Positions 54,622-64,000 of a DNA stretch of 64,000 nt are shown here, in pieces. A program made the position numbers and the translations under genes. Position 1 is the first letter of the stretch. Each line of letters opens with the position of its first letter. A model generated the notes under the pieces. The model was given only the letters and a program-made list of their open reading frames with translations, ran no database searches and was not told the origin of the DNA. Source of the stretch: Halomonas sp. DQ26W (GTDB lineage: Bacteria; Pseudomonadota; Gammaproteobacteria; Pseudomonadales; Halomonadaceae). The DNA lies in NCBI RefSeq assembly GCF_003339685.1, contig NZ_QPKI01000010.1, forward strand, positions 1 to 64,000, in the 5' to 3' direction.

Positions 54622-54660
54622 AAGGGGCGCGGGGATGATCTCCCCGCGCCCCTTGTTCTT
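54622..54660 (+). terminator. Terminator of the rpsF-rplI operon
   Basis: A 14-bp perfect stem (AAGGGGCGCGGGGA with TCCCCGCGCCCCTT, loop TGATC) followed by GTTCTT. Confidence 0.9.
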
Positions 54661-54793
54661 GGCGCAGTGTTTTTGTTTTGACGGTTTCGTTGCGAGCGGC
54701 CGGGCGTCGCGTTAATTGTCGCTTCGAGAGGTAGGGTGGACCACGGGCATCGGGTAGAATGGCACGGCCCGTTTTTACGTAGGTGGCCATGCC

Positions 54794-56182
54794 ATGAACG
54801 ACACTCTCGAGCTGGATCAGGAAACTGCCGCCCTGAAGATACCACCTCACTCGCTTGAGGCGGAACAGTCGGTGCTGGGCGGCCTGATGCTCGACAATCA
54901 GGCGTGGGACAACGTGTCGGAGCGGCTGGTGGCGGATGACTTTTACCGCTACGAGCATCGTCTGATTTTCAACGCCATGACCGGCCTGGCTGAAGCCAGT
55001 CAGCCACTGGATGTGGTGACGCTGTCCGAGGCGCTGGAAGGGCGTGACCAGCTAGGTACTATTGGTGGCCTGGCCTATCTGGCCGAACTGGCACGCAATA
55101 CGCCCTCGGCCAGCAATATCCGCGCCTATGCAGATATCGTTCGCGAGCGAGCCACCCTGCGCAAGCTGATCCGGGCAGCCAGCCAGATCGCCGATAGTGC
55201 CTTCAGTCCACAGGGAAGGCCAGCCGACGAACTGCTCGACGAGGCCGAGCGGCTGGTGTTCCAGATCAGCGAAGAGCGGCCCAAGTCGGGCGGACCCATC
55301 GGCATGAGCGAACTGCTGGCCAAGGCGGTGGACCGCATCGACGAGCTGTTCAACATGAAGGGCGAGATGACGGGGCTATCCACCGGCTTTCGCGACCTCG
55401 ACGAGATGACCTCTGGCCTGCAGCCCTCTGACCTGGTGATCATCGCCGGGCGCCCCTCCATGGGCAAGACAACCTTCGCCATGAACGTGGTGGAGCATGC
55501 CGTGATATCAAGCGACAAGCCGGTGATGGTGTTCTCCATGGAGATGCCGGCGGACGCCCTGATGTTGAGGATGCTGTCGTCGCTGGGACGCATCGATCAG
55601 ACCCGGGTTCGCACCGGCCAGCTCGAGGACGAAGACTGGCCGCGGCTGACATCGGCGGTGAACCTGCTCAAGGACAAGCAGCTGTTCATCGACGACACCG
55701 CGGCACTATCGCCCAACGAGATGCGCGCGCGAATGCGCCGACTGGTGCGTGAGCACGGCAACCTGGCGCTGGTGATGATCGATTACCTGCAGTTAATGCA
55801 GATCCCCGGCTTCTCCGAAAACCGCACTGGTGAGATCTCCGAGATATCGCGCTCGCTGAAGGGTCTTGCCAAGGAGTTCGGCTGCCCGGTGGTGGCGCTG
55901 TCGCAGCTCAACCGCTCGTTGGAGCAGCGCCCCAACAAGCGTCCTGTGATGTCGGACCTGCGCGAATCGGGCGCCATCGAGCAGGACGCCGATGTCATCG
56001 CTTTCGTCTACCGCGACGAGGTCTATAATCCGGACAATCCCGACAACCAGGGCCTGGCCGAGCTGGTCATAGGAAAGCAGCGTAACGGTCCCATCGGTAC
56101 GGTGCACATGGCCTTCATCGGCAGGTACACTCGCTTCGAGGACCTGGCCCCGGACAGCTATGGTGAGTCGTTCGGAAATTGA
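54794..56182 (+). CDS. dnaB: Replicative DNA helicase DnaB
   Basis: The 462-aa hexameric helicase has an N-terminal primase-interacting domain (PPHSLEAEQSVLGGLMLDN) and a RecA-like domain with Walker A GRPSMGKTTFAMN near residue 218, DYLQLM and the C-terminal VYRDEVYNPD. No intein or insertion is seen. It follows the rpsF operon after a terminator and has its own upstream region of about 130 bp. Confidence 0.97.
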   Translation: MNDTLELDQETAALKIPPHSLEAEQSVLGGLMLDNQAWDNVSERLVADDFYRYEHRLIFNAMTGLAEASQPLDVVTLSEALEGRDQLGTIGGLAYLAELARNTPSASNIRAYADIVRERATLRKLIRAASQIADSAFSPQGRPADELLDEAERLVFQISEERPKSGGPIGMSELLAKAVDRIDELFNMKGEMTGLSTGFRDLDEMTSGLQPSDLVIIAGRPSMGKTTFAMNVVEHAVISSDKPVMVFSMEMPADALMLRMLSSLGRIDQTRVRTGQLEDEDWPRLTSAVNLLKDKQLFIDDTAALSPNEMRARMRRLVREHGNLALVMIDYLQLMQIPGFSENRTGEISEISRSLKGLAKEFGCPVVALSQLNRSLEQRPNKRPVMSDLRESGAIEQDADVIAFVYRDEVYNPDNPDNQGLAELVIGKQRNGPIGTVHMAFIGRYTRFEDLAPDSYGESFGN

Positions 56183-56256
56183 TCGTCTTCCCCGGCCTTG
56201 AGCCTGTGGGTGGGCACCGTATAATGCCGACCCCCGATAGATCACCAGGAGGCAGC

Positions 56257-56550
56257 ATGGCAAGCGGATTCAGACGTGGCAAACAGCAGCGTACCCCGAA
56301 ACTCGAGGCGCGTGGCGAGCTTGAATCGCTGGAGCGGGAAGGACCTTTCAAGGAGTGGCTGGGGATGCCTGATCTCTACCGTTTTCATCTGCTCGTGGAT
56401 GGCGAGGCGTACAGTTATCAGACCGAGGATGCCGAACTCGCGGTGGCTGTCGGTGATCGTGTGATATTCCGCTACAAGGAAACCAAGGCGGGCAAGTGGG
56501 TGGATCGGCGCTCGTTGGCCAAGGCTATCGACCCCTCCGATTACCAGTAG
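56257..56550 (+). CDS. Small hypothetical protein
   Basis: A 97-aa basic-to-acidic soluble protein of unknown family with no membrane segment. The middle (EWLGMPDLYRFHLLVDGE, VGDRVIFRYKETKAGKWVD) suggests a small beta-barrel fold, but I cannot name it. AGGAGG lies six bases before ATG 56257 and the coding composition is like the neighbours, so it is very probably real. Confidence 0.7.
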   Translation: MASGFRRGKQQRTPKLEARGELESLEREGPFKEWLGMPDLYRFHLLVDGEAYSYQTEDAELAVAVGDRVIFRYKETKAGKWVDRRSLAKAIDPSDYQ

Positions 56551-56759
56551 ACGTTTCTCCAACCACCTGCTGACAATAACTGTCTTTTCGCGATTCTCCC
56601 GTAATAACGACTGCCGGATCCCGTTTCAAGGAACCTTCCGGCTGTCGCATGGTCATAATATAAATATGCTACTGTCATGCTAATGCTATCGGGCACAGTC
56701 ATGCTGTGCCCGAGCAGTATTTGTTTCATGCCACTAATGTTCGTCACATGGAGGGAGCC

Positions 56760-57062
56760 ATGGACTTCGATGACCTCAAGGCTTTTGCGGCCAGTCACGA
56801 TAACTACGAAATTCGCGTCATTACCCACTCTGGTAGCCATTGTTACCAAGTGGAGTTGGAGGATATGGAAGGCGCCAGGCACATGCTGACCCGACGCGGC
56901 AAGCCAGTCGTGTTTCGCTCTCTGGAGGATGTCTATCTTGAGCTGCGGCGGGCCGGCATCCATCGCGCCTTCCTGGTACAGCATGTGCCTCAGGATGAGG
57001 TGGTCGGCCGCGAGGCTCACTATCGGGACCCACTCACGTCGCGCATGCCGCTGGTGTTCTAA
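56760..57062 (+). CDS. DUF6482-like small protein
   Basis: The 100-aa soluble protein resembles the DUF6482 family of Pseudomonas/Halomonas relatives, especially in RSLEDVYLELRRAGIHRAFL and VQHVPQDEVVG near the C-terminus. Function is unknown. ATG 56760 has GGAGGGA just upstream. The family assignment is from memory and should be treated as tentative. Confidence 0.65.
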   Translation: MDFDDLKAFAASHDNYEIRVITHSGSHCYQVELEDMEGARHMLTRRGKPVVFRSLEDVYLELRRAGIHRAFLVQHVPQDEVVGREAHYRDPLTSRMPLVF

Positions 57063-57083
57063 GCGACGCCATCTTCAACGTAC

Positions 57084-57110
57084 GCGCTACAGCGGTAGCG
57101 CCCCCCCCCC
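57084..57110 (+). terminator. Hairpin with downstream C run after the DUF6482-like gene
   Basis: GCGCTAC-AGCG-GTAGCGC is a perfect 7-bp stem followed by ten C residues (57101-57110) rather than T residues. It could end the mRNA or serve as a stability element. Confidence 0.45.
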
Positions 57111-57290
57111 GGCTTCCCGCTTCAGCCCCGCAACTTCCCGAGATGGGCGCCATACTGTTGTGAAGCGGCGACATGACTTCTCCTTGAGCTATACAAAATA
57201 AAATAATGGTACAACTCTATTCTGTCAGGGTGGCGTTATGCTGGTAAACTGGCCGGCGTTGCCAGACGATGATCAGAAGGAAGGCCTTGC

Positions 57291-58364
57291 ATGATAGAAG
57301 TCAACGCGCCGCATGACAGCTCGGATAACCGCCATCCCGAACACGCTCCGGCTGACCACCCCAGGGTATCGCAGCGCAAGGTGGGGGTGGTATTGGCCAA
57401 CCTGGGCACGCCGGATGCCACCGACTACTGGTCGATGCGTCGCTATCTCAATGAATTTCTCTCCGACAAGCGAGTGGTGGACTACCCGGACTGGAAGTGG
57501 CAGCCGCTATTGCAGCTGATCATTCTTACCAAGCGGCCCTTCAGCTCTGGTCAGGCTTATCGCGGGATCTGGAATACCGAGAAGAACGAGAGTCCACTCC
57601 TTACCATCACCCGCGATCAGACGCACAAGATTGCCGATGGGCTCGAGGCCCTATATGGCGACCAAGTGGTGGTCGATTTCAGCATGCGCTATGGCAACCC
57701 CTCAACCGACAGCGTATTGCGGCGCATGCAGGCACGGGGCTGTGATCGTATCCTGTTCTTTCCGCTCTATCCCCAGTACGCCTCGCCGACCACTGCCACG
57801 GCCAACGACCAGGCGTTTCGTACACTGATGAAGCTCAAGTGGCAGCCTGCGTTCCGCACAGTGCCGGCCTATTTCGAAGAACCGGCCTATCTTGACGCCC
57901 TGTCGGCCTCGGTGAAAGAGGCCTACGCTGTCGCCGAAACGCCGCCGGAGGTGCTGGTGGCTTCCTATCATGGCGTGCCGAAGCGCTATCTTCTTGAAGG
58001 AGACCCTTACCATTGCCAGTGTCAGAAGACGACGCGACTGCTCAAGGAGCGCCTGGGGTGGGATGACGAAGCCATCGTGACCGCATTCCAGTCGAAATTC
58101 GGTCCGGAGGAGTGGGTGGGGCCGGCCACGGTAGAGCACGTGGCCGAGCTGGCCCGTCGGGGCCACAAGCATATCGCAGTGGTATCGCCGGCCTTTTCCG
58201 CCGACTGCGTAGAGACCCTCGAGGAGATCGAGGAGGAAATCAAGCAGAGCTTTCTTGCCGCTGGGGGTGAACGGTTCACCTATATTCCGTGCCTTAACGA
58301 CCGCGATGACCATATCGCCGCGCTGCTTGCGGTCATCAGCCGCGAATTGTCTGGATGGTGCTGA
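57291..58364 (+). CDS. hemH: Ferrochelatase
   Basis: The 357-aa enzyme inserts Fe2+ into protoporphyrin IX. Family motifs are VGVVLANLGTPD, FPLYPQYASPTTAT, the catalytic-histidine segment ASYHGVPKRY (H near 226) and VVSPAFSADCVETLEEI. About 30 poorly conserved residues precede the fold. AAGGAAGG precedes ATG 57291. Confidence 0.95.
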   Translation: MIEVNAPHDSSDNRHPEHAPADHPRVSQRKVGVVLANLGTPDATDYWSMRRYLNEFLSDKRVVDYPDWKWQPLLQLIILTKRPFSSGQAYRGIWNTEKNESPLLTITRDQTHKIADGLEALYGDQVVVDFSMRYGNPSTDSVLRRMQARGCDRILFFPLYPQYASPTTATANDQAFRTLMKLKWQPAFRTVPAYFEEPAYLDALSASVKEAYAVAETPPEVLVASYHGVPKRYLLEGDPYHCQCQKTTRLLKERLGWDDEAIVTAFQSKFGPEEWVGPATVEHVAELARRGHKHIAVVSPAFSADCVETLEEIEEEIKQSFLAAGGERFTYIPCLNDRDDHIAALLAVISRELSGWC

Positions 58365-58400
58365 GAGTGCCTTTTGTTTGGCAACTCAGTCAATGAATAA

Positions 58401-58432
58401 CAAAGCGGGCTGCCTATTGGCAGCCCGTTTTG
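58401..58432. terminator. Bidirectional terminator between hemH and mrpG
   Basis: CAAAGCGGGCTGCC (58401-58414) pairs with GGCAGCCCGTTTTG (58419-58432); T-rich sequence follows on the plus strand and an AT-rich flank on the minus strand. The flanking genes converge here. Confidence 0.85.
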
Positions 58433-58455
58433 TTCATGTCTTGAGTAACAGTGGC

Positions 58456-58890
58456 TCAGCGGCGCATGCGCGAGCGTTTGGCCTTGCGATACTTCCACGG
58501 GTGCTTGGCGCGAGCAGGGCGCGCCACGCGGCTCTGGCCGACGTCCTCGTCGCGGAATTCAGGAATCGAACCGCGGGTGCTGGTGATGAATCTCAGGTGC
58601 ATGTGCAACCCGGTCTTGGCCAGCATATGGCCGGTCACCGGTGCTGTAATAAACAGGAACAGGGTGATCAGTAGCTCCTGTACATGCAGTTCGCGCTGGG
58701 TGATGGTGAAGTAGAGCATCGAAGCGATCAGGATGCAGCCGATCCCCAGGGTGGTGCCCTTGGTGGGGCCGTGGAGGCGCATGAAGAAGTCCTTGAACTG
58801 CAGCATGCCCAATGAGCCGGTGAAGGCGAAGATGCCACCGGCAACCAGCAGGAAGGCGATCACGCCTTCGGCAATGACGTAAAAGGTCAT
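58456..58890 (-). CDS. mrpG: Na+/H+ antiporter subunit G, second Mrp operon
   Basis: The 144-aa MrpG has three helices (GSLGMLQFKDFFMRLHGPTK) and a C-terminal Arg/Lys-rich tail of about 40 residues that the first-operon MrpG lacks. ATG 58890 fits the family; the 27-codon extension overlaps mrpF and is rejected. Last gene of the minus-strand operon. Confidence 0.92.
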   Translation of the reverse strand: MTFYVIAEGVIAFLLVAGGIFAFTGSLGMLQFKDFFMRLHGPTKGTTLGIGCILIASMLYFTITQRELHVQELLITLFLFITAPVTGHMLAKTGLHMHLRFITSTRGSIPEFRDEDVGQSRVARPARAKHPWKYRKAKRSRMRR

Positions 58891-58900
58891 GGCGTCTTCC

Positions 58901-59170
58901 TCATTCGATGATATCGCCGCGTAGTAGATAGCGACAGATCGCCATGGTACTAACGAAGCCGAGCATGGCAATCAATATCGCCGCCTCGAAGTAGGTCTTG
59001 GTGTTGAGCCAAAGTCCTAGCAGGACGATCAACGCGATGGAGTTCACGTACAGGGTGTCCAGTGCCAGCAGGCGGTCCGGGATGTCCGGGCCGATGGCGA
59101 GCCGGTAGACGTTCATCAACATGGCCAGCACGATGAGCGCCAGGCTGATCAGCAGGGCGGTATCTAGCAT
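58901..59170 (-). CDS. mrpF: Na+/H+ antiporter subunit F, second Mrp operon
   Basis: The 89-aa MrpF has three helices and the pattern RLAIGPDIPDRLLALDTLY. It overlaps mrpE by seven bases. Confidence 0.92.
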   Translation of the reverse strand: MLDTALLISLALIVLAMLMNVYRLAIGPDIPDRLLALDTLYVNSIALIVLLGLWLNTKTYFEAAILIAMLGFVSTMAICRYLLRGDIIE

Positions 59171-59661
59171 TCGAAGATCTCCTTGAGCGGCCGCTCGTAG
59201 CGTTCGCGGATCTCGCGCACCAGCTCCTGCTCTTCGTTCATGTCCAGAACATGGATCAGCAAGGAGGAGCCATCCAGGCGGATATTGGTGGATACGGTGC
59301 CAGGTGTCATGGTGATGGTATTGGCTAGCAGTGTGATCACCAGCCGGTCCTGGACCTCAAGCGGGTACTCGACGAAGCCTGGATGCGGCTCGCGCCGAGG
59401 CAACAATATCAACAGGCTGACGTGTGCGTTCGCCTTGACGATATCCCACATGACGTAGGTGACGAACCAGGCCAGCTTTAGTGGGTGCTTGACCCGGGGC
59501 AGTGGCTCCCAGAAGCCTTGGGTCAGTAGCGGAATCACCACGGCCAGAAAGGCACCCAGCAACAGCTGTCCTGGCTCGATGCTGCGTACCATTAGCAGCC
59601 ATACCACCAACAGGACCAGGGAGAGGGTGGGGGTGGGCAGGTAGCGTCCCAGTGCTCTCAT
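59164..59661 (-). CDS. mrpE: Na+/H+ antiporter subunit E, second Mrp operon
   Basis: A 165-aa MrpE with two N-terminal helices and the hallmark ANTITMTPGT. It overlaps mrpD by four bases and mrpF by seven. About one third of residues match the first-operon MrpE by eye, so the two are old paralogues, not a recent duplication. Confidence 0.93.
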   Translation of the reverse strand: MRALGRYLPTPTLSLVLLVVWLLMVRSIEPGQLLLGAFLAVVIPLLTQGFWEPLPRVKHPLKLAWFVTYVMWDIVKANAHVSLLILLPRREPHPGFVEYPLEVQDRLVITLLANTITMTPGTVSTNIRLDGSSLLIHVLDMNEEQELVREIRERYERPLKEIFEC

Positions 59662-61199
59662 GGTGTTTCTCCGGTGGCGTCCTGAATCTGCGCGATCTGT
59701 CGGGCCGTGTCATCTCCCAGCAATTGGCGAATCGGCTCCTGGGGGTTGGCCAGTTGCTCGGCTGTTGCTTGGGTGTAGGTACTCACCGGCCCGCCGAAGA
59801 CAACCAGTAGCGGGGCACTTGCCAGCAGCCATATCACCCCGGCCAGTTGGGCCCGGCTGATCCTGCCGGTGGCAACCTCACCCTTGTAGCTGGCCCAGAA
59901 GAAGACCGAGCCTGCCCGGGACATGGCGATAAGGGAGCACAGCCCTGCCAGTAGCAGCAGTGGCCAGAGCCAGAGTCGTGCGCTGCCTTCTGCGGCCTGC
60001 ATCAGCATCAGCTTGCCCAGTGCGCCGGCAAGCGGCGGCAAGCCGGCGACGGCCACGGCGGCTACCAGGAATAGGCCGCCAAGCAGGTGGCGCTGATGCA
60101 GGCGACGGGCACGAACCAGGCGGGTGCCTGCCTTGCCGCGCTGCTGACCGATCATTTCGGCGATCAGGAAGAGGGCGCCGCAGATCAGGGTGGTGTGGGG
60201 CAAGTAGTAGAGAAGGGCGGTGGTCGCCTCTGTTGTGCCCAGAGCCGCACCGGCGAGCAGGGTGCCCACCGAGACGAGTACCAGGTAGGCAATCAGCGGG
60301 CGCAGATCGCGGGCGGCGAGTATGCCAACCCCTGCCAGTACGATAGTGGCCAGTCCGGACCACCAAAGCCAGGCGGTGATGCCGCCTGCCGCAGGGCTGT
60401 CGATGAAGATCATTGTCTGCACTCGCAGAATCGCGTAGAGCCCCACCTTGGTCATGATGGCGAATAGCGCAGCGACCGGAGCGGGTGCCGCCGAGTAGGT
60501 GCGTGGCAGCCAGAAATAGAGCGGCAGCAGCGCTGCCTTGAGGCTGAACACCACCACCAGCAGTAGAGCACCGGCGGTGACCAGGGCCGCTTGATCGCCC
60601 GTCATGGTGGCAACGCGGCGCGCCATGTCAGCCATGTTCAAGGTGCCCGTGGCACCGTAGAGCACCCCTAGCGCAATGAGGAACAGTGCCGATCCCGCTA
60701 GGTTCAGAATGACGTAGTGGAGTCCGGCGCCCACCCGTGCCTTGCCGCCGCCATGCATCAGCAGTGCATAGGAGGCGAGCAGCAGGATCTCGAAGAAGAC
60801 GAAGAGGTTGAACAGGTCGCCGGTGAGGAAGGCGCCATTGAGGCCCACCAATTGGAGCTGGAAAAGGCCGTGAAAATTGCTGCCCTTGGTATCGTCACCG
60901 GCACTGGCAAAGAGGGCGCAACCCAGCGCCAGTACGGCGGTGAGCGTCAGCATCAGGGCCGAGAGTCGGTCGAGCATCAGCACGATGCCGTAGGGCGCCT
61001 GCCAGTTGCCCAGGCCATAGAAGGTCAGTTCGCCGCTGGCGGCGCGGCTCAGCAGCAATAGGCTGATGAGGACCAGCGCTGCAGTGAGTGACACACTGAT
61101 ACGGCGATGGGTGGTGAAGCTCGCCTTGCCCATCAGCAGGAGAGCCAATGCCCCTATCATCGGCAGCAGAATGGGGAAAATGATGAGGTGCTGGTTCAT
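59658..61199 (-). CDS. mrpD: Na+/H+ antiporter subunit D, second Mrp operon
   Basis: The 513-aa MrpD has about 14 helices, Glu in FFEILLLASYALLMHGG, Lys in SLKAALLPLYFWLPRTY and Lys in IMTKVGLYAIL, so the proton path is complete. It overlaps mrpC and mrpE by four bases each. Confidence 0.94.
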   Translation of the reverse strand: MNQHLIIFPILLPMIGALALLLMGKASFTTHRRISVSLTAALVLISLLLLSRAASGELTFYGLGNWQAPYGIVLMLDRLSALMLTLTAVLALGCALFASAGDDTKGSNFHGLFQLQLVGLNGAFLTGDLFNLFVFFEILLLASYALLMHGGGKARVGAGLHYVILNLAGSALFLIALGVLYGATGTLNMADMARRVATMTGDQAALVTAGALLLVVVFSLKAALLPLYFWLPRTYSAAPAPVAALFAIMTKVGLYAILRVQTMIFIDSPAAGGITAWLWWSGLATIVLAGVGILAARDLRPLIAYLVLVSVGTLLAGAALGTTEATTALLYYLPHTTLICGALFLIAEMIGQQRGKAGTRLVRARRLHQRHLLGGLFLVAAVAVAGLPPLAGALGKLMLMQAAEGSARLWLWPLLLLAGLCSLIAMSRAGSVFFWASYKGEVATGRISRAQLAGVIWLLASAPLLVVFGGPVSTYTQATAEQLANPQEPIRQLLGDDTARQIAQIQDATGETP

Positions 61200-61540
61200 T
61201 GGCCCACGTCTCCCTCTTCACCCTGCTGGCCGTCCACATGATCGCTACCTAGCTCGCTGCGGGCGCGAATGGCCAGTATCACCACGAAAGCGGTCATGGC
61301 AAAACCGATGACGATTGCGGTCAGCACCAGGGCCTGGGGCAGGGGGTCGGTGGGTGAGATCGACTCGCCGATGACCGCTGCCGCATGGGTGTTGAGACCG
61401 CCTGTGGAAAACAGGAAGAGATTGACGGCGTAGCCGAGCAGGGCCAGGCCGACGATGACCGGAAAGGTCCGCCCGCGCAGCAGAAGATAGAGGCCGCTGG
61501 CGGAGAGTGCACCGACCACGAGCGAAAACAGGGCTTCCAT
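61196..61540 (-). CDS. mrpC: Na+/H+ antiporter subunit C, second Mrp operon
   Basis: The 114-aa MrpC/NuoK-like protein has three helices and the family segment TDPLPQALVLTAIVIGFA. Its ATG overlaps the stop of the fused mrpAB gene by one base. Confidence 0.93.
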   Translation of the reverse strand: MEALFSLVVGALSASGLYLLLRGRTFPVIVGLALLGYAVNLFLFSTGGLNTHAAAVIGESISPTDPLPQALVLTAIVIGFAMTAFVVILAIRARSELGSDHVDGQQGEEGDVGQ

Positions 61541-64000
61541 CAGCGTTCCTCCAGCGTCGGGCGGTCCACGGTGGTGACCCGGCCCAGGTTGATCAGGATC
61601 ATCAGGGTGGCGCCGACCACCGCCAGGTAGACCCCCAGGTCGAAGAGCATGGCAGTGGCCAGCTCGATCTCGCCGATTAGCGGAATATTGAAATGGCCGA
61701 ACGCTGAGGTCAGGAAGGGATAGCCAAATAGCCAGCTGCCTAGACCCGTGGCCGTAGCGATGGCCAGGCCGGACACTGCCACCACAGGATAGGAGACCGG
61801 CAGGCGTTGCCGCGTCCAGTCGTGGCCTCGGGCCATGTACTGGAGGATCAAGGCCACGGAGGTGATCAGTCCGGCAATGAAGCCTCCGCCCGGCTGGTTG
61901 TGACCGCGCAAGAAGATATACACCGACACCAGCAGTGCCAGCGGCAGTAGTATCTGCGCCACTACCGCCAGGATCATCGGATAGCGGTGCCTTGACCAGC
62001 GGATGCCTTCCAGGTTGCCTGATGGCATGAACAGGCGCATGCGGTTGAGCAGCTTGAAGGTGGCAAGGCCAGCCAGGGTCAGCACGGTAATCTCACCCAG
62101 AGTATCGAAGCCGCGGAAATCCACCAGGATCACGTTGACCACATTGGTGCCGCCGCCGCCAGGCAGGCTCTCCCGCAGGAAGTAGTCGGCGATGGTCAGT
62201 GTTTCACGGGTGAGCAAGGCGTAGCTGAGCATTGCCACCACCACGCCCAGGGAGGCCGCCAGGATCAGGTCGCGCAGGATCCTCCTGCCCGAGACGAGCA
62301 GGGGAGGGCGTTGGGGCAGGAAGAACAGTGCCAGAATCATCAGGATCATCGAGGCGACTTCTACCGACAGTTGGGTCAGGGCCAGGTCCGGGGCAGAGAA
62401 GCGCACGAAAGTGAGTGAGACGGCGAGGCCCACTACCGATAACATCAGCAGCGATACCAGCCGCCAGCGGTGGCTCAGGGCGCTGCCGATGGCGCCGAAG
62501 ATGATAAGCCCTGCCCCCAGGATCATCATACCGTCCAGGGGCTGCTGTCCCAATTCGCCGGTAAGGGAGTCGAGCTGGGTCAGGCCGATACTGGTCATGA
62601 CCAGGGCGCAGAGAATCAGCAAGGCCTGATAGCGCTGCAGCGAGCCGTTTTCCAGGCGCAGGGTCAGCCATAGTGTGATCTTGATTGCTCGCTGCATGGC
62701 CGCCTCGAAGACCAGGCCGGCGTCACGGGAGGGGAAAAGTGCCGCAATCCCGGCAAAGTAGCGTTGATGGCGAAGCACCAGAATGCCGCCCGCAACTGCC
62801 GCCAGACTCATCAGCAGAGGGGCGTTGATGCCATGCCACAGTGCCAGGCTGAAGAGCGGCGTGGTTTCGCCTTGCACAGCCAGGCTGGCTGCATTGACCA
62901 GCGGAGCGGCTAGCGTCATTGGGAACAGGCCTACCAGCAGGCTCATCGCTGCCAGAAACAACCCTGGGGCCAGCATGCCGCGCGACGGGTCGTGGACATG
63001 CATCGGTGGCTGCGTCTTCTGCTCACGGGTGAGCTTGGGCTCGGCGAAGAACAGGCTATAGATCAGTCGTAGCGAATAAGCGACCGAGAGCATGGCGGCC
63101 ACCACCACCAGCAGCGGGATGACGACGCTGAGCGCTCCCAGCAGATTGTTGAGCAGGCTCTGTTCGAACAGCAACTCCTTGGAGAGGAAGCCGTTGAACG
63201 GAGGAAAGCCGGCCATGGCAGACCCGGCGAGGATCGTCATGGTGCCGGTGAGTGGCATCATTGACCACAGTGCCCCGAGACGGTCGATATCCCGGGTGCC
63301 GGTTTCATGATCGATGATGCCCACCATCATGAACAGTGCTGCTTTGAAGGTGGCGTGGTTGAGGATATGAAAGACTGCAGCGACGATGGCCAGCGGACTG
63401 CCCAGCCCCAGCAGCAGGGTGATCAGGCCCAGATGACTGACGGTGGAAAAGGCCAGGATACCCTTTAGATCGCGCTCGAGCAGGGCGAACCAGGCGGCAT
63501 AGAGCATGGTGGCGAGACCTACCAGCGACAGTGCCACGGCCCAGAGCGCCGTATCGCCCAGTGCCGGATTGAGGCGCGCCATCAGGAAGACGCCGGCCTT
63601 GACCATGGTCGCCGAATGGAGAAAGGCCGATACCGGCGTCGGTGCGGCCATGGCATGGGGCAGCCAGAAGTGGAACGGAAACTGGGCCGACTTGGTGAAG
63701 GCGCCGAACAGCACCAGCACCAGGATCAGCGGATAGTGCGCTGAGGCGCGTATCGTGTCGCCGGCAGCCAGCACATCGCTCATGGCAAAACTGCCGACTG
63801 ACTGGCCGATCAGCAGGATGCCGGCCAGCAGTGCCAGCCCCCCTGCACCGGTGACGGTGAGCGCCATGCGTGCGCCGCGGCGAGCATCGCTGCGATGGCC
63901 CCAGAAGCCGATCAGCAGGAATGACGAGATGCTGGTCAGCTCCCAGAACAGCCAAAGCAGCAGCAGGTTGTCGGCCATGGCAATGCCCAGCATTGCCGTC
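61540..64000 (-). CDS. mrpA: Na+/H+ antiporter fused subunit A/B, second Mrp operon (partial, 5' end outside window)
   Basis: About 819 codons are visible; the frame is open to the right edge and starts inside helix 4-5 ([20 protein letters not shown]), so roughly the first 100-130 residues are missing. The NuoL-like part has the conserved Lys in [17 protein letters not shown] and [12 protein letters not shown]. The C-terminal part contains the DUF4040 region ([15 protein letters not shown]) and then a complete MnhB domain ([16 protein letters not shown]), i.e. MrpA and MrpB in one chain. This fusion defines group-2 Mrp antiporters, which exchange Na+ (or K+) for H+ in alkali and salt tolerance. 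Confidence 0.92.
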   Translation of the reverse strand, partial: TAMLGIAMADNLLLLWLFWELTSISSFLLIGFWGHRSDARRGARMALTVTGAGGLALLAGILLIGQSVGSFAMSDVLAAGDTIRASAHYPLILVLVLFGAFTKSAQFPFHFWLPHAMAAPTPVSAFLHSATMVKAGVFLMARLNPALGDTALWAVALSLVGLATMLYAAWFALLERDLKGILAFSTVSHLGLITLLLGLGSPLAIVAAVFHILNHATFKAALFMMVGIIDHETGTRDIDRLGALWSMMPLTGTMTILAGSAMAGFPPFNGFLSKELLFEQSLLNNLLGALSVVIPLLVVVAAMLSVAYSLRLIYSLFFAEPKLTREQKTQPPMHVHDPSRGMLAPGLFLAAMSLLVGLFPMTLAAPLVNAASLAVQGETTPLFSLALWHGINAPLLMSLAAVAGGILVLRHQRYFAGIAALFPSRDAGLVFEAAMQRAIKITLWLTLRLENGSLQRYQALLILCALVMTSIGLTQLDSLTGELGQQPLDGMMILGAGLIIFGAIGSALSHRWRLVSLLMLSVVGLAVSLTFVRFSAPDLALTQLSVEVASMILMILALFFLPQRPPLLVSGRRILRDLILAASLGVVVAMLSYALLTRETLTIADYFLRESLPGGGGTNVVNVILVDFRGFDTLGEITVLTLAGLATFKLLNRMRLFMPSGNLEGIRWSRHRYPMILAVVAQILLPLALLVSVYIFLRGHNQPGGGFIAGLITSVALILQYMARGHDWTRQRLPVSYPVVAVSGLAIATATGLGSWLFGYPFLTSAFGHFNIPLIGEIELATAMLFDLGVYLAVVGATLMILINLGRVTTVDRPTLEER

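Noticed and set aside
54748..54760. TAGAAT before dnaB as a -10 box
   Set aside because: The hexamer 17 bases upstream does not resemble a -35 box; it may still be an extended or activator-dependent promoter, but I cannot support it.

Overview
The window looks like chromosome of a halophilic or alkaliphilic gammaproteobacterium, most likely Halomonadaceae. That is an inference from the high GC content, the Pseudomonas/Halomonas-type gene orders, the Anr-type regulator beside ccoNOQP-GHIS, and two separate Mrp-type cation/proton antiporter operons. No similarity search was run; all names come from reading translated motifs and gene order.

Layout. 1-885: a mobile-element scar, with the N-terminal part of an IS110-family transposase joined to the 3' end of a group II intron (maturase C-terminus with an in-frame stop, plus a likely domain V/VI). 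924-1124: a shortened hemerythrin gene. 1490-12270: an acetate-sensing and uptake neighbourhood, with a LuxR-type response regulator (CrbR/ErdR-like), a large SSS-PAS-kinase-receiver hybrid sensor (CrbS/MxtR-like), a small membrane protein, a two-subunit Na+:solute symporter (large subunit plus DUF4212) and, divergently, a cNMP/CBS/DUF294 protein with a DnaQ-like exonuclease. The 600-bp divergent region carries four spaced GAC-N4-GTC elements. 12362-24607: an anaerobic and microaerobic block with ttcA, fnr/anr, hemN (with a candidate Anr box upstream), a SafE-like protein, ccoS-I-H-G and ccoP-Q-O-N.

24770-28266: an alpha/beta hydrolase, a Val-Asp-Asp-Val-Asp tRNA operon with a clear promoter and terminator, and fadH. 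28572-33373: the stress operon prkA-yeaH-spoVR. 33381-39340: a HiPIP, an alkyltransferase-like protein, two small membrane proteins and a caa3-type oxidase (CoxB with cytochrome c domain, fused CoxA-CoxC, small extra subunit). 39459-41215: a stand-alone AsnC ligand domain, a membrane-anchored DNA/RNA nuclease and three tRNA-Leu(CAG) genes.

41486-48989: a group-3-like Mrp operon (E-F-G-MbhD-like-B-C-D-D-small protein-D). 49189-56182: housekeeping genes rnr-rlmB, rpsF-rpsR-DUF2232-rplI with an RBS-sequestering leader, and dnaB. 56257-58364: two small unknowns and hemH. 58456-64000: a second, group-2-like Mrp operon on the minus strand (fused AB, C, D, E, F, G), cut by the window edge.

Together the genes describe respiratory flexibility (cbb3 and caa3 oxidases, Anr control, haem synthesis), acetate use, and heavy investment in Na+/H+ homeostasis. 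I found no CRISPR array, prophage or obvious defence island. The points I would look at first are the operator cluster at 9523-9637, the HemN that lacks an otherwise conserved cysteine, the coxB 5' end that seems out of frame, and the orphan 103-aa protein in the first Mrp operon.
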